This document shows, in pieces, positions 6,999 to 16,254 of a stretch of 64,000 nucleotides of DNA. Position numbers and translations under genes: made by a program. Below the pieces are notes generated by a model that saw nothing but the letters and a program-made list of their open reading frames with translations, did not search any database and was not told the DNA's origin. How positions within the stretch are numbered: position 1 is the first letter of the stretch; each line of letters opens with the position of its first letter. The DNA comes from Mitsuaria sp. 7 (lineage in GTDB: Bacteria; Pseudomonadota; Gammaproteobacteria; Burkholderiales; Burkholderiaceae_C): contig NZ_CP011514.1 in NCBI RefSeq assembly GCF_001653795.1, positions 1,682,998 through 1,746,997 of the forward strand, written 5' to 3'.

Positions 6999-8672
6999 TC
7001 ACGGCCTTGACTGCAAGATCTCTTCGAGCACCCGGCCGGTCCAGCTCCGGGCGGTGTCGTCCCAGCGGCGATGGATGACGGTGCGGACTGGAAGCGACTG
7101 TCCCGATATGACCTGTCCATCGCTGGTCGTCGTCCGGGTCACCATCACGTTGACGGTGGCGATCGGCTTGTCCTGCTGAGCGGCGTTGGTTCCCAAGGCT
7201 GTCCGCCAGATGCCCTCGCGGTAATGAAGCGTCAACGGCAGCCTCCTGAAATTGGAGTCGCCGCTGTCAGGCAGTCCGAAGGCGTTCGCACGTGGACCGA
7301 GCTTCGCCAGAATGTTCCATGCAAAGCCAGAGCATGAAGAGACGCAGTTGTCGTCGAGGATCAGGGAGACTTTTCCCGCGAAGCCGTGCGGCTTTGGTTT
7401 GACCAATGTGCCTTCGCAGGTCAGGTCCTCCTCCGCGCAGAACATCGCCACCGGGGGAAGATATCCGCCGACATTCCGCCAGGCCCTGCTGTTGGTCAGC
7501 TTGATTCCGGCCAGCCACCGCTCGTGTGCTTGATCGTCCGGCAACTCGGCAGCGATTGCCGGATCATCGAATGCCTTCAGGCGACGGTATTGAGCGTATT
7601 GCTCCTGGTAGGGCTGGTCGAAAAGGAGCGAATACCAGGGGAGGGGAACATCGCCCCCGCCGTTGCCGGACACGTCGATGATGAGTTCCTTCACCGAGGA
7701 TGCGGCGGTGCTCCAATGTTTTTCCCACAGTCCTTCAACTTCGGTTTTCGGGGAATCGAATGTGGCCTCGGTGCCGTAGCTGAAACTTTTCAGGCGCCAG
7801 ATCTCCACGCCGGGTCGGGCGGCACTGCGAAAGGCGCAGAGGTTCCAGCCTGTATAGACCGCAGTGAAGCCTTCATAGCGCTCATCGTCCTGACCGCAGC
7901 CGGTGCGAACGCGCGGATCAGCAGGGTCGGGCGTCGACGGCGCCTGGTAGGTGATGGTCTTCCGGCTGCCGTTCCTGCTGATTCCCAAGGTGAGAGGGCG
8001 TCGCGGGTCCCATCCGAGCAGTCCCGTACGAAGTTGCTTGTCAAAGTCGCCATAGCATTGCCATCGGCTGTTTCTCCGGCACACCTGCGCTGATTTGGAG
8101 AGCCAATGCCCGATCGGGCGACCATTGATCGTCAAGACCTGGTCGCCGACCGCTGCACCCGGGCCGGCCAGTCCGATCTGAACCTTCGCCGTATCCGCGA
8201 TGAGGACGGCGTCGGGAATGATGTCGGGCCCCAGTTCTCTCACCTTCATGGTGAAGGGAATGCTGCGATGGCCGAGCGTCGTCCTGTAGTCCAGATCGGA
8301 TCGAAGATCGATCCGGCTGTGCAGACTCGGATAGCTGGCGTAGAGCGTCCTGAGCGTGAGACCAAACGCCGCCGGGTCCTCCGCCGCCGTGGCGTTCACT
8401 TCAGCCCGGCGTACGGCCTTGTCCCACCCCTGTTTCCCCTGCCAACCCACCTGGATGGCCTCTGAATCGTTATCCGCAATGCCCGCGGCAAATGCTTTCA
8501 CCGCCTGGACTCGCAGCGCCGACGTCTCCAAACCGTCCGGCCACGGCATCGAGGGATTGGCGACGGCAGGCGATATCCCCATGCCGAGCCCTGCGCTCAA
8601 GACTGCGCAGGCAGTCCACGCCGACCTGTCGACGAAGCCATTTCTCAATGGTTGGAGAGGGTTCCACCGCAC
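6999..8672 (-). CDS. Secreted S41-family (tail-specific/CTPA) peptidase-like protein
   Basis: 557 residues starting at a GTG with AAGGAAG upstream; residues ~1-38 look like a signal peptide ending AVA. A degenerate PDZ-like segment (GPGAAVGDQVLTINGRPIG) is followed by the S41 core: ELIIDVSGNGGG, then LILDDNCVSSCSGFAW, where the Ser of VSSC is the expected nucleophile. Two Cys pairs suggest a periplasmic, disulfide-bonded fold. It is larger than most CTP proteases and the general base Lys is not obvious to me. The downstream gap to 6924 is short and the neighbour converges. Substrate unknown. Confidence 0.7.
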   Translation of the reverse strand: MRWNPLQPLRNGFVDRSAWTACAVLSAGLGMGISPAVANPSMPWPDGLETSALRVQAVKAFAAGIADNDSEAIQVGWQGKQGWDKAVRRAEVNATAAEDPAAFGLTLRTLYASYPSLHSRIDLRSDLDYRTTLGHRSIPFTMKVRELGPDIIPDAVLIADTAKVQIGLAGPGAAVGDQVLTINGRPIGHWLSKSAQVCRRNSRWQCYGDFDKQLRTGLLGWDPRRPLTLGISRNGSRKTITYQAPSTPDPADPRVRTGCGQDDERYEGFTAVYTGWNLCAFRSAARPGVEIWRLKSFSYGTEATFDSPKTEVEGLWEKHWSTAASSVKELIIDVSGNGGGDVPLPWYSLLFDQPYQEQYAQYRRLKAFDDPAIAAELPDDQAHERWLAGIKLTNSRAWRNVGGYLPPVAMFCAEEDLTCEGTLVKPKPHGFAGKVSLILDDNCVSSCSGFAWNILAKLGPRANAFGLPDSGDSNFRRLPLTLHYREGIWRTALGTNAAQQDKPIATVNVMVTRTTTSDGQVISGQSLPVRTVIHRRWDDTARSWTGRVLEEILQSRP

Positions 8673-8736
8673 AGTTTCTTCCTTGTTCGTGAAGGGTCCG
8701 TTCAGGGCCTAGCCGGCGATGTCGGATGCAGCAAGC

Positions 8737-9630
8737 TCAAAGCTTGCCGTGCAGCCGACGCAGGCCTCGGCTCATCGCTGCTCCCATGATGGATTCATGG
8801 CTCTCCTCGGGGAAGACATGGGCTTCGACCGAGAACTGATCGCCGCGCCATCCGCTCAGGATCTGCTCCATCATGAACATGTCGCCCGGCATGTCGACGC
8901 TGCCCAACGCGTGGCTGACGATCGACTTGATGTGCTCGGGCATCGGCCCGTTGAACTGCCGGCCGAAGCGCGCCTTGTTCTCCAGCTCTCCCGCGCACAG
9001 GTAGACGCTGGCCGTGGGTGCGGGATGCTCGGACACGATGCGCGCCGCCGCCTCCAGCAGCGAGCGGTCGTCCCACCACAATGACGGGCTGACCGCGAGA
9101 TACCGTTTGAAGACTTCCGGACGGGTCAGCAGCGCATAGAGCGTGAACAGCCCGCCGAAGGACTGGCCCGCCAAGGTGGCCTCGGCGAGGTCGATGGGGA
9201 AGGCTTCGGCAAGCGCCGGCTTCAGCTCCTCCGCCAGGAAGTCGAGGAAGCTGTCGGCGCCTCCGGTCGGCGCGACGCCGGGGAGACCTGCCATCGCCGC
9301 CGTGACGGGTTCGAAGGCGAACCACTTCGTCGTCAGGTCGCGGTTGCGCTTGATGACGAACGGCGGATTGGCGTTCAGCGGATACCCGATGCTGACGCCA
9401 TAGACATGAGGCAGGTCCAGCCCGACGGCGCAGCTCTTCAGCGTGCTGATGAGGGTGCCGGCGCTCAATTCCGCATCCGTGGCGATGACCAGGCCGGCGC
9501 GATGTCCCTCGGGCGGCACCCGGTTGGGGGTGATGCACACCCGCAGGATGTCGTCGATGTTGTCGGGCTGGACCAGCCACACGTCGGTAGCGGACAACAG
9601 CGTGTCCTTGTGCTTTTCAATGATCTTCAC
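8737..9630 (-). CDS. Putative esterase (enterochelin-esterase/esterase D-like alpha/beta hydrolase)
   Basis: 297 residues without a signal peptide. The nucleophile elbow GQSFGG (Ser), preceded by EAFPIDLAEATLAG, and the later SPSLWWDD and FPEESHES (His) are typical of the esterase family that includes Fes/IroE and esterase D. The start codon overlaps the stop of the upstream aminotransferase gene by four bases (ATGA), so it is the last gene of a coupled three-gene operon. Its substrate is unknown; a siderophore-ester role cannot be assigned because no siderophore genes are adjacent. Confidence 0.78.
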   Translation of the reverse strand: MKIIEKHKDTLLSATDVWLVQPDNIDDILRVCITPNRVPPEGHRAGLVIATDAELSAGTLISTLKSCAVGLDLPHVYGVSIGYPLNANPPFVIKRNRDLTTKWFAFEPVTAAMAGLPGVAPTGGADSFLDFLAEELKPALAEAFPIDLAEATLAGQSFGGLFTLYALLTRPEVFKRYLAVSPSLWWDDRSLLEAAARIVSEHPAPTASVYLCAGELENKARFGRQFNGPMPEHIKSIVSHALGSVDMPGDMFMMEQILSGWRGDQFSVEAHVFPEESHESIMGAAMSRGLRRLHGKL

Positions 9631-11198
9631 GCCTTGCTCCAGATTGCAGGATCGAATGGTGGGTTGAAAGGGTCCGCATGCCCGGCCGACGGCGCGAGCC
9701 AGCGGAGGTCATGCAGGTGCTCGAATGCGGCGGACGACGGCGTCGTCTCGAAGCGGTGCGCCCACTTGGCGCTACCCGGCACCTGGACGTAGTCCTGCTG
9801 CCAGCGCCGCCAGTGGAGCGCCACGGCCGCCACCGCGTCGCACGCGGCGTGGATCTCCGCGTCGCTGCTCACGGGGTGGAAGGAGAGGCGGGTCCAGCCC
9901 GGCTTGGCGGCGGCATCGCCGGCGTCGATGCGGTCGGTGATGGCGCGCGACTGCTCGGGGCCGATGCCCAGCAGGTGGTGACCGTAGCTGCCCGCGCAGG
10001 AACAGCCGCCGCGCGCCTGCACGCCGAAGCGGTCATTCAACAGGCGGACGACGAGATCGTGCGGGCAGTCCTCGATGCACAGCGAGAACACCGGCAGCCG
10101 CTCGCGCTGATGACCGGCCAGGATCTGCAGCCCTGGTACGCCTTGGAGGCTGTCGAACACCAGCGCGCACTGTGCGCGTTCGCGCGCCGCGATCGCCTCG
10201 ACGCTCATGGCTTCCTTCAGCTGGATCGCCATGCTGGCGCGCAGCAGCTGCAGGATGGCGGGCGTGCCGCCGTCCTCGCGTTCCTCGATGTCGTCGACGT
10301 ACCGATGCGCGCCCCACGGGTTGGTCCACTGCACGGTGCCGCCGCCGGGCTGGTCGGGCACCGCCGCGGTGTAGAGCGCGCGCTTGAACAGCAGAACGCC
10401 GCACGACCCCGGTCCGCCGAGGAACTTGTGCGGCGAGAAGTAGATCGCGTCGAGCCGGCGCATGGGGTCCGACGGATTCATGTCGATGTCGACGGACGGC
10501 GCCGCCGCGGCGTAGTCGACGAAGCACAGCCCGCCGGCCGCGTGCATGCGCGCGGCGATCTCGTGCACCGGCGTCGTGATGCCGGTGACGTTGGAGCAGG
10601 CCGTGACGGCGGCGACACGCATCTCGCGATCGGGATGGCGCGCCAGGATGGCGGGAATGGCGTCGACGTCCACCAGCCCCTGCGGCGTCGCCGGGATCAT
10701 CTCGACGTCGGCACAGCACTCCAGCCACGAGGTGTGGTTGGAGTGGTGCTCCATGTGGGTCACCAGCACCAGCGGACGACGCCGCGCCGGCACCTCGACC
10801 GTCCCGATGAAGCCCGATGGCATGCGCCATCCGAGCAGCCGCTGCAGCTTGTTGACGGCGCCGGTGGCCCCCGTCCCCGTGGCCAGCATCACGTCGTCGT
10901 CCTGCGCGTTCACATGGCGCTTGACCACCCGGCGCGCATGCGCCGTGGCGACAGTCATCGCACGTCCCGTGGCACTGTCCTCGCTGTGCACGTTGGCCAT
11001 CCACGGTCCCACGATGCGCAGCAGGTGCTGCTCGATCGGTTCGAACAGGCGACCGCTCGCCGTCCAGTCCGCGTAGATCGCGCCGCGGCTGCCGTAGGGG
11101 GTGGCGATCCGCAGGTCGCGTCCCACCACGCCCTCCGCGAATCGATCGAATCGCGCGCGCAGGCGAAGCGCCTCGCCGTCATCTCGTGAGGAGCTCAT
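9627..11198 (-). CDS. Class V aminotransferase (cysteine-desulfurase-like fold)
   Basis: 523 residues. The PLP lysine is in [12 protein letters not shown]; upstream are [15 protein letters not shown] (phosphate cup), [12 protein letters not shown] and [14 protein letters not shown] (PLP-contacting Asp). The C-terminal [14 protein letters not shown] carries two Cys where desulfurases have their catalytic Cys loop. The family moves amino groups or releases sulfur/selenium; this branch is uncharacterised as far as I know. I use the ATG at 11198, which overlaps the EAL gene stop (ATGA). Its own stop overlaps the esterase start, so translation of all three is likely coupled. Confidence 0.82.
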   Translation of the reverse strand: MSSSRDDGEALRLRARFDRFAEGVVGRDLRIATPYGSRGAIYADWTASGRLFEPIEQHLLRIVGPWMANVHSEDSATGRAMTVATAHARRVVKRHVNAQDDDVMLATGTGATGAVNKLQRLLGWRMPSGFIGTVEVPARRRPLVLVTHMEHHSNHTSWLECCADVEMIPATPQGLVDVDAIPAILARHPDREMRVAAVTACSNVTGITTPVHEIAARMHAAGGLCFVDYAAAAPSVDIDMNPSDPMRRLDAIYFSPHKFLGGPGSCGVLLFKRALYTAAVPDQPGGGTVQWTNPWGAHRYVDDIEEREDGGTPAILQLLRASMAIQLKEAMSVEAIAARERAQCALVFDSLQGVPGLQILAGHQRERLPVFSLCIEDCPHDLVVRLLNDRFGVQARGGCSCAGSYGHHLLGIGPEQSRAITDRIDAGDAAAKPGWTRLSFHPVSSDAEIHAACDAVAAVALHWRRWQQDYVQVPGSAKWAHRFETTPSSAAFEHLHDLRWLAPSAGHADPFNPPFDPAIWSKA

Positions 11199-12151
11199 GG
11201 AACGGCGAGGTGCTCGGACGACCAATCCCGCAGCTCCGCTTCAGCGGTCGCGGCGCCGCGTGCGAGATTCTCGAAGGCCGACGTGCGCTGCACGCGCAGG
11301 CTCGATATCAGCGAACGGGCCTGGTCCTGGGGAAGGGGCCGGCCGAAGAAATAGCCCTGGATCTCGTCGCAGCCCAGGGCCACGAGCCGCGCCCGCTGCT
11401 CAAAGGTCTCGACCCCCTCAGCGAGCACCACGAGCTGCATCGCATGGGCCAGGTCGACCACCGCGCGGACGATGCAGGCATCTCCCCGGGGGCACCCTCG
11501 ACTCATCTCGCTGATGAAGGTCCGATCCATCTTGATCTTGTCCAGCGGCAGACGATGCAGGTGTGCCAGGCTGGAGTAGCCGGTCCCGAAATCGTCGATG
11601 GCCACCGACACGCCGATGGCTCGTATTTCCTGCAGAACCTCGCGCACCTTCTCGGGCTCCTGCATGGCCGTGCTTTCCGTCAACTCGATCTCCAGCCATC
11701 GGGCGTCCAGACCCGACATGGACAGACACGCGCGCACCATGTCGACGAAGCCGGGGTGCTGGATCTGTTGCATCGCCACGTTGACGGCAATCACGAGGGG
11801 CCGCCTGAAATCGGCGTTCCATTCGGCGTTCCATTCGGCTGCCTGCAGGCATGCCTGCTCGAGCACCCACGCGCCGATGGGCACGATGAGTCCGGACGCT
11901 TCCGCCACCGGGATGAACTCGGAAGGAGCAACGTCCGTCCCCGATCGACGCCATCGAAGCAACGCCTCGAAGCCGCGAAGCTCACCCGATGCCAGGTCCT
12001 GCTGCGGCTGATAGTGCAACGCCAGCTCCCCTCGTTTCATGGCGCAGGCGAGGTCTTCGGCCATGCTGGTCGGCTCAAAGGCGGGAGAGGGCAGGCGAGG
12101 GGAGTCGCGATGCCGGCTGAGGTGATGTTCACCCGGAGCGGGACGGTTCAT
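11195..12151 (-). CDS. Stand-alone EAL-domain c-di-GMP phosphodiesterase
   Basis: 318 residues, an EAL domain from about residue 33 to 285 with no GGDEF, sensory or membrane part. Catalytic signatures are intact: FEALLRW (Glu62), the NVA segment, [21 protein letters not shown] and AEGVET, so it should hydrolyse c-di-GMP to pGpG. A 12-base direct duplication (11811-11834) inserts a repeated NAEW. It heads an operon with an aminotransferase and an esterase, an unusual partnership. Upstream, 42 bases before the start, lies operator-like site C. Confidence 0.85.
   Translation of the reverse strand: MNRPAPGEHHLSRHRDSPRLPSPAFEPTSMAEDLACAMKRGELALHYQPQQDLASGELRGFEALLRWRRSGTDVAPSEFIPVAEASGLIVPIGAWVLEQACLQAAEWNAEWNADFRRPLVIAVNVAMQQIQHPGFVDMVRACLSMSGLDARWLEIELTESTAMQEPEKVREVLQEIRAIGVSVAIDDFGTGYSSLAHLHRLPLDKIKMDRTFISEMSRGCPRGDACIVRAVVDLAHAMQLVVLAEGVETFEQRARLVALGCDEIQGYFFGRPLPQDQARSLISSLRVQRTSAFENLARGAATAEAELRDWSSEHLAVP
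11811..11834. repeat. In-frame 12-base tandem duplication in the EAL gene
   Basis: TCGGCGTTCCAT occurs twice head-to-tail and doubles four residues ([11 protein letters not shown]) on the protein. The frame is kept. It looks like recent replication slippage in a surface loop. Confidence 0.8.
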
Positions 12152-12192
12152 ATCGGGCGTGTTCCAGGGACCGGAGTCCGGACAATAAGCGA

Positions 12193-12208
12193 TCTACTAG
12201 TTGGTAGA
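12193..12208. promoter_or_regulatory. Operator-like motif (site C) upstream of the EAL operon
   Basis: TCTAC-TAGTTG-GTAGA is an exact match to the shared consensus and the most symmetrical of the five copies, with 5-base inverted arms. It is followed by CAGAAGTT, as at site A (1207-1212). Only the EAL operon reads away from it; the gene on the other side converges. Confidence 0.6.
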
Positions 12209-12297
12209 CAGAAGTTTGGAGCAAGGGGTGGGCGACAATCGCATCTCAATGGGATGGGGGAGTGACGAGCGCGCCGCGACGCGCCCAGGCGTCTTCG

Positions 12298-13695
12298 TCA
12301 GCTGGGAAAACGCAGCTCGAACCGGATGGTCCCGCTCGTCGAGCACGTCACGCGCGCCTCGCCGCGATGCAGGTCCATGATGGCCTTCACGATGGACAGG
12401 CCCAGGCCGCTGGAGTCAGCAGGGCGCTCCCCGGTGGCGTCCGCCCGGTAGAAGCGATCGAACAGCCGCTCGAGCTGCTCGGCGGGGATGAACGCCCCGT
12501 CGTTCTCCACGGCGATGAGGGCACCGGACGCGAGCGGCTCGCCGATCAGGCGAACGGTCGTGTCCGGACGGCTGTAGCGAAGCGCGTTCACCACCAGGTT
12601 GTGGAGGGCGCGTCGCACCAACGGCGCGTTGGCCATCGCGGTGCCGCTCGCCTGCACCGAGAACCGCAGTCCCGCCTCTTCCGCAGGTCCTTCGAAATAG
12701 TCGGCGATGCCCTGCAGCTCGTCGGCCATCGCCAGCGGCGCGCGCGCGATGTCGAGCATGGCGTGGTCGGCCCGCGCGAGGAACAGGATGTTGTCCACGA
12801 TGAGGCTGAGGCGGGTCAGCTCCTCCAGATTCGACTCCAGCAGCTGCTGATACTCCGCCGGCGTGCGCACGCGGTTGAGCGCCACCTGCGTCTGCCCGAT
12901 CAATGCGCCGACCGGCGTGCGGATCTCATGCGCCAGGTCGGCCGAGAACTGGGACAGACGGTCGTAGCCCTGGGCGATCCGATCCAGCATGGCGTTGAAC
13001 ACCGTCACCATGTCGCGCAGTTCCCGCGGCGCGTCGTGTTCGGGGAACCGGATGGAGAGGTTGATCGGATGGATCTCCGCGGCCTGCGCCGCCACGCGAC
13101 GAAGCGGACGCAGCCCGTGGCGCAACGCCAGATAGACCAGCAGCACGGACACGACGATGGACATCAGCGTGCTGCGCAGGATGTGGAAGCGGCTCTGGTC
13201 GATCATCTGCAGCTCGCTCTCGAGCGGGTGTCCGGTCAGCACTTCCACCATCGCGCCGTCGTGTCCCGATCGGGCAAAGCCCGCCACCCAATGCATCTGC
13301 GGGTGATCCGCGGTGCGCAGCACGTCCTGTGTCGTCATCCGCCGGTCCGTGGGCACCAGGGGCAGGGCAGGGGGCACCGCGACGCGCCCGGGATTCACCT
13401 CGACGAAGGCGCGCTCCCCGACGCGGCGCAGGATCAGCACGTCCGCGGTCGCGCCCAGGAGCGCCGCGAACATCAGCGACTGATCGCGCAGGTCCTGGAC
13501 CGTGCGCGCGTCGCCGACCAGCGTCCGGAAGTGCTCGGCCCTGCCGATGAGTTGATCGTCCGCATGCGCGTTGATGGCGTTGCGCGCGAAGAGGAAGAAG
13601 TAGCCGCCCAGCATGCCGGTCATCGCGAAGGCGATCAGGCCGCACAGCAGGGTCACGCGGACCGCGAGCGATTGGGGGAGCCAGCGCCCGCTCAT
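12298..13695 (-). CDS. Heavy-metal-type (CusS/IrlS/HprS-like) sensor histidine kinase
   Basis: 465 residues. Membrane segments at about 10-35 and 165-190 enclose a ~130-residue periplasmic sensor; then HAMP, HisKA with QFSADLAHEIRTPVGALIGQTQ (phospho-His), and HATPase with HNLVVNALRYS (N box) and a degenerate SSGLGLSIVKAIM G box. The sequence around the His is typical of the heavy-metal sensor kinase subfamily. Its ATG overlaps the stop of the response-regulator gene (ATGA). The pair is divergent from genes for a cytochrome b and a molybdopterin oxidoreductase, which recalls E. coli HprRS (YedVW), a CusRS relative that controls msrPQ in response to reactive chlorine. The signal here is inferred, not shown. 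Confidence 0.87.
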   Translation of the reverse strand: MSGRWLPQSLAVRVTLLCGLIAFAMTGMLGGYFFLFARNAINAHADDQLIGRAEHFRTLVGDARTVQDLRDQSLMFAALLGATADVLILRRVGERAFVEVNPGRVAVPPALPLVPTDRRMTTQDVLRTADHPQMHWVAGFARSGHDGAMVEVLTGHPLESELQMIDQSRFHILRSTLMSIVVSVLLVYLALRHGLRPLRRVAAQAAEIHPINLSIRFPEHDAPRELRDMVTVFNAMLDRIAQGYDRLSQFSADLAHEIRTPVGALIGQTQVALNRVRTPAEYQQLLESNLEELTRLSLIVDNILFLARADHAMLDIARAPLAMADELQGIADYFEGPAEEAGLRFSVQASGTAMANAPLVRRALHNLVVNALRYSRPDTTVRLIGEPLASGALIAVENDGAFIPAEQLERLFDRFYRADATGERPADSSGLGLSIVKAIMDLHRGEARVTCSTSGTIRFELRFPS

Positions 13696-14399
13696 GTCGC
13701 GGTCTCTTCCTCGTCCTGGTCTTCGCCGCCGGGCGCGTCTCCGAAAACATAACCGACGTTGCGCACCGTGTGGATCAGCGGCGTCGCGAAGGGACGGTCC
13801 ACCTTGGCCCGCAGCCGCTTGATCGCGACGTCGACCACGTTGGTGTCGCTGTCGAAGTTCATGTTCCAGACCTCGGAGGCGATGAGCGTGCGGGAGAGAG
13901 CCTCGCCCTGGTGCTTCACCAGCAGGTGCAGCAGCAGGTATTCCTTGTTGGTCAAGGTGATCTCCACGCCTTCGCGCGTCACCTTGCGCCGCAGCGCATC
14001 CAGCTTGAGATCGGCGACCTGGTACACGTCGGCGTCTCCGGAGACGCCCCGCCTCAACAGCGTGCGGATGCGCAGCACCAGCTCGGTGAAGGAGAAGGGC
14101 TTGACGAGGTAATCGTCGGCCCCCAGTTCGAGTCCGCGGATGCGATCGCTCAACTGGTCGCGCGCCGTGAGGAACATGACGCGCACGTCGCCCTTCTCGC
14201 GCAGCGCCGGCATGATCTGCCATCCGTCGATGCCCGGCAGGGTCACGTCGAGGACGACGAGGTCGTAATCGTTGTTCAACGCCATGTGCAGGCCGTCGCG
14301 CCCGGTGCGCGACAGGTCGACGGCGTAGCCGCTCTCCCGGAGACCCTTCTTCAGGTAGTCGCCGGTCTTGGGATCGTCCTCGATGACCAGGATCTTCAT
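13692..14399 (-). CDS. OmpR-family response regulator (CusR/HprR-like)
   Basis: 235 residues. Receiver domain: acidic EDD at the start (MKILVIEDDP), phosphoacceptor Asp in DLVVLDVTLPG, Thr in MFLTARD, Lys in YLVKPFSF. The C-terminal winged helix contains ALSRTLIASEVWNMNFDSDTNVVDV and ends with the usual RPF..PLIHTVRNVGYVF. It belongs to the heavy-metal response-regulator group and is first in the operon with its kinase. Putative binding half-sites (TGTCAT-N5-TGTCAC) are 46 bases from its start codon, placed to activate the divergent operon at 14635. A related arrangement precedes the hydrolase gene at 24271. Confidence 0.9.
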   Translation of the reverse strand: MKILVIEDDPKTGDYLKKGLRESGYAVDLSRTGRDGLHMALNNDYDLVVLDVTLPGIDGWQIMPALREKGDVRVMFLTARDQLSDRIRGLELGADDYLVKPFSFTELVLRIRTLLRRGVSGDADVYQVADLKLDALRRKVTREGVEITLTNKEYLLLHLLVKHQGEALSRTLIASEVWNMNFDSDTNVVDVAIKRLRAKVDRPFATPLIHTVRNVGYVFGDAPGGEDQDEEETAT

Positions 14400-14444
14400 G
14401 CGACGGGATTCTGCATTCGCGCGGGCGGCGTCGCATGACGTTTT

Positions 14445-14489
14445 TGTCATCGACCTGTCACCCCCCTCGGGCGGCCGAATTCCTACAGT
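14445..14489 (+). promoter_or_regulatory. Response-regulator-type promoter of the 14.6-kb operon
   Basis: Tandem half-sites TGTCAT (14445-14450) and TGTCAC (14456-14461) start 11 bases apart, one helical turn, the geometry used by OmpR/PhoB-family regulators. Exactly 17 bases later comes ATTCCTACAGT (14479-14489), a probable -10 region. The same spacing and the same 11-mer occur at 24164-24208. The half-sites also resemble a Pho box, so PhoB is an alternative to the adjacent regulator. Confidence 0.6.
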
Positions 14490-14634
14490 CGCTCCGACCG
14501 CAACACCTGACGCTTCCAACGCAGGTCTGCCGTCTGCGCGCTGTCCTCGGCACGAGGCGCCGCGCAGCCCTCACGCCCAACGCGTCGAACACCCCACGCG
14601 TCGAACACCACCATTCCAACTGAAGGAATTTCCC

Positions 14635-15252
14635 ATGCGTCAACGTCTTCATTCGATCCTCGCCGCCGGCCTCGTTGCGCTGGCCGTCGCTGTTCCTGCG
14701 GTCGCCTCCGCGGCCGACGCGGGCGTTCGCGTTCGCGGCACCGTGATCGCCCGCAACGGCGATGTCCTCGAAGTGAAGGCCCGCGAAGGCGACGTCGTCA
14801 AGATCAAGCTCAAGGAAGGCTTCCACATCAACGCCGTCGCCAAGGCCGCCATCACCGACATCAAGCAGGGCGACTACGTCGGCATCGCCTCCCTGCCCAA
14901 GGCGCAGGGCGGCGACGGCGCGCTGGAAGTGCTGATCTTCCCGGCCGCGATGAAGGGCATGGGCGAAGGCAGCTTCGGCTGGGACCTCAAGCCCAAGAGC
15001 TCGATGACCAACGCCACGGTGTCCAACGCCGTGAAGTCGGTGGACGGCAGCACGGTCACCGTGACCTACCACGGTCAGGAAAAGAAGATCTCGATCCAGA
15101 ACGGCACGCCGATCGTGACGCTGATCCAGGCCACGCCGGACGATCTGCGCGCCGGCGCGTCGGTGTTCGTCTCCGCCGAAAAGGCCGCCGACGGCAGCCT
15201 GTCCTCCGGACAGCTGGTGGTCGGCAAGGACGGCGTCGTTCCTCCGATGTGA
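14635..15252 (+). CDS. Exported protein of unknown function (DUF5666-like)
   Basis: 205 residues with a clear signal peptide (cut near ASA-AD, residue 27). The mature part has two similar beta-rich modules, each beginning with a charged strand (VRVRGTVIARNGDVLEVK and VKSVDGSTVTVTYHGQEKKI), as in OB-fold-like DUF5666 proteins that often accompany envelope stress systems. A GAAGGAA ribosome site precedes the ATG. It is the first gene behind the two-component-type promoter and precedes a cytochrome b and a molybdoenzyme. No catalytic motif is visible. I infer a periplasmic accessory or sensor protein. Confidence 0.65.
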   Translation: MRQRLHSILAAGLVALAVAVPAVASAADAGVRVRGTVIARNGDVLEVKAREGDVVKIKLKEGFHINAVAKAAITDIKQGDYVGIASLPKAQGGDGALEVLIFPAAMKGMGEGSFGWDLKPKSSMTNATVSNAVKSVDGSTVTVTYHGQEKKISIQNGTPIVTLIQATPDDLRAGASVFVSAEKAADGSLSSGQLVVGKDGVVPPM

Positions 15253-15259
15253 TCGTGAG

Positions 15260-15282
15260 GCGGCCGGCCACGCGCCGGCCGC
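15260..15282 (+). terminator. GC hairpin between the exported protein and cytochrome b genes
   Basis: GCGGCCGG and CCGGCCGC pair as an 8-base stem over a 7-base loop just after the stop codon at 15252. There is no U-run. It may be an attenuator or an mRNA-stabilising element that raises the first gene's expression relative to the rest. Confidence 0.4.
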
Positions 15283-15303
15283 GCCACCGATGTGGAGCCC
15301 GCC

Positions 15304-16254
15304 ATGCTGTTGACCACCCCGCCGCCGCCCTTCGATCCACCGCGCCGCACGCTTGTCCATCGACATGCCGTGTTCGTGCGGCTGAGTCATTGGCTCAACG
15401 TCGTCTACCTGATCTTCCTGCTCGCGAGCGGGCTGCAGATCTTCAACGCCCACCCGCGTCTGTACCTCGGCAAGTTCGGCGCGGACAACGACCCCGCGGT
15501 GCTCGAGATCGCCAGCACGGGGGACGGCGAGGCGCGCCGGGGCCGCCTGCGCGTCGGCAGTCTGAGCGTGCCCACGACCGGCGTGCTGGGCGCCAGCAAG
15601 GAAGACGGCGCGATCGTCGAGCGCGCGTTCCCGGGCTGGATGACGCTGCCGTCGTATCACGACCTCGGCGCCGGCCGTCGCTGGCACTTCACCTTCGCCT
15701 GGCTGCTGCTGCTCAACGGCCTGGGCTACATGGCCTACGGCTTCTTCAGAGGGCACTTCCGGCGCGATCTTCTCCCCACCCGCGACCAGCTGACACGGCG
15801 CAACCTGTGGCACGAAGTGCGTGACCACGCGCGCCTGCGCTTTCCCAAGGGCGAGGAGGCGCGTCGCTACAACGCCTTGCAGAAGCTGACCTACCTGCTG
15901 GTGATCTTCGGCCTGCTGCCCGCGATGGTGGTGACGGGACTCGCCATGTCGCCGGGGGGCAATGCGGTCCTCCCGCATCTGGTCGATGCCCTGGGTGGGC
16001 GGGCGACCGCCCGGACCCTCCATTTCTTCAGCGCGTTCTCCATCGTCGCCTTCGTCGTCGTGCATGTGGCCATGGTCGTGGCGTCGGGGCTGTGGAACAA
16101 CCTGCGCTCGATGATCACCGGCCGATATGCGATCGACAGGGGCCCCGACACCGACATCCACATCGACATCGACACCGTCGGTGAGGTCGACATCAACGTC
16201 GATATCAACGTCGATATCGAGATCGACAGCGATCCCGGAAAGGGCAAGCCATGA
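15304..16254 (+). CDS. Membrane cytochrome b (b561/MsrQ-like) with an acidic C-terminal tail
   Basis: 316 residues with four to five membrane helices. Heme-ligand histidines are in RLSHWLNVVYL, RRWHFTFAWLLL and the last helix pair (LHFFSAFSIVAFVVVHVAM). After about residue 280 comes a 30-residue tail alternating Asp with Ile/Val (DTDIHIDIDTVGEVDINVDI and on), which may bind metal or the partner protein. It is translationally coupled to the downstream molybdoenzyme (ATGA overlap at 16251), so the likely role is electron delivery from the quinone pool to it, as MsrQ does for MsrP. A GTG 12 bases upstream is possible, but GGAG spacing favours the ATG at 15304. Confidence 0.8.
   Translation: MLLTTPPPPFDPPRRTLVHRHAVFVRLSHWLNVVYLIFLLASGLQIFNAHPRLYLGKFGADNDPAVLEIASTGDGEARRGRLRVGSLSVPTTGVLGASKEDGAIVERAFPGWMTLPSYHDLGAGRRWHFTFAWLLLLNGLGYMAYGFFRGHFRRDLLPTRDQLTRRNLWHEVRDHARLRFPKGEEARRYNALQKLTYLLVIFGLLPAMVVTGLAMSPGGNAVLPHLVDALGGRATARTLHFFSAFSIVAFVVVHVAMVVASGLWNNLRSMITGRYAIDRGPDTDIHIDIDTVGEVDINVDINVDIEIDSDPGKGKP
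16141..16230 (+). repeat. GAC/ATC-rich repetitive coding stretch
   Basis: Alternating Asp and Ile/Val codons (GACATC, GATATC, GTCGAT) form an imperfect 6-to-12-base repeat in the cytochrome b tail. It is expected to be prone to slippage and to give a strongly acidic beta-like tail. Confidence 0.7.

Noticed and set aside
9678..11189. 503-codon plus-strand frame opposite the aminotransferase
   Set aside because: Antisense to a gene with a full PLP motif and coupled neighbours; Arg/Ala-rich product without family features.
12298..14436. Single 712-codon frame apparently joining regulator and kinase
   Set aside because: The 3' part is the kinase, but the upstream part is out of frame with the regulator. 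The real kinase starts at 13695, overlapping the regulator stop.
14445..14461. Classical Pho box
   Set aside because: The half-sites resemble one, but the adjacent OmpR-family regulator uses the same geometry and no phosphate genes are near; kept only as an alternative.
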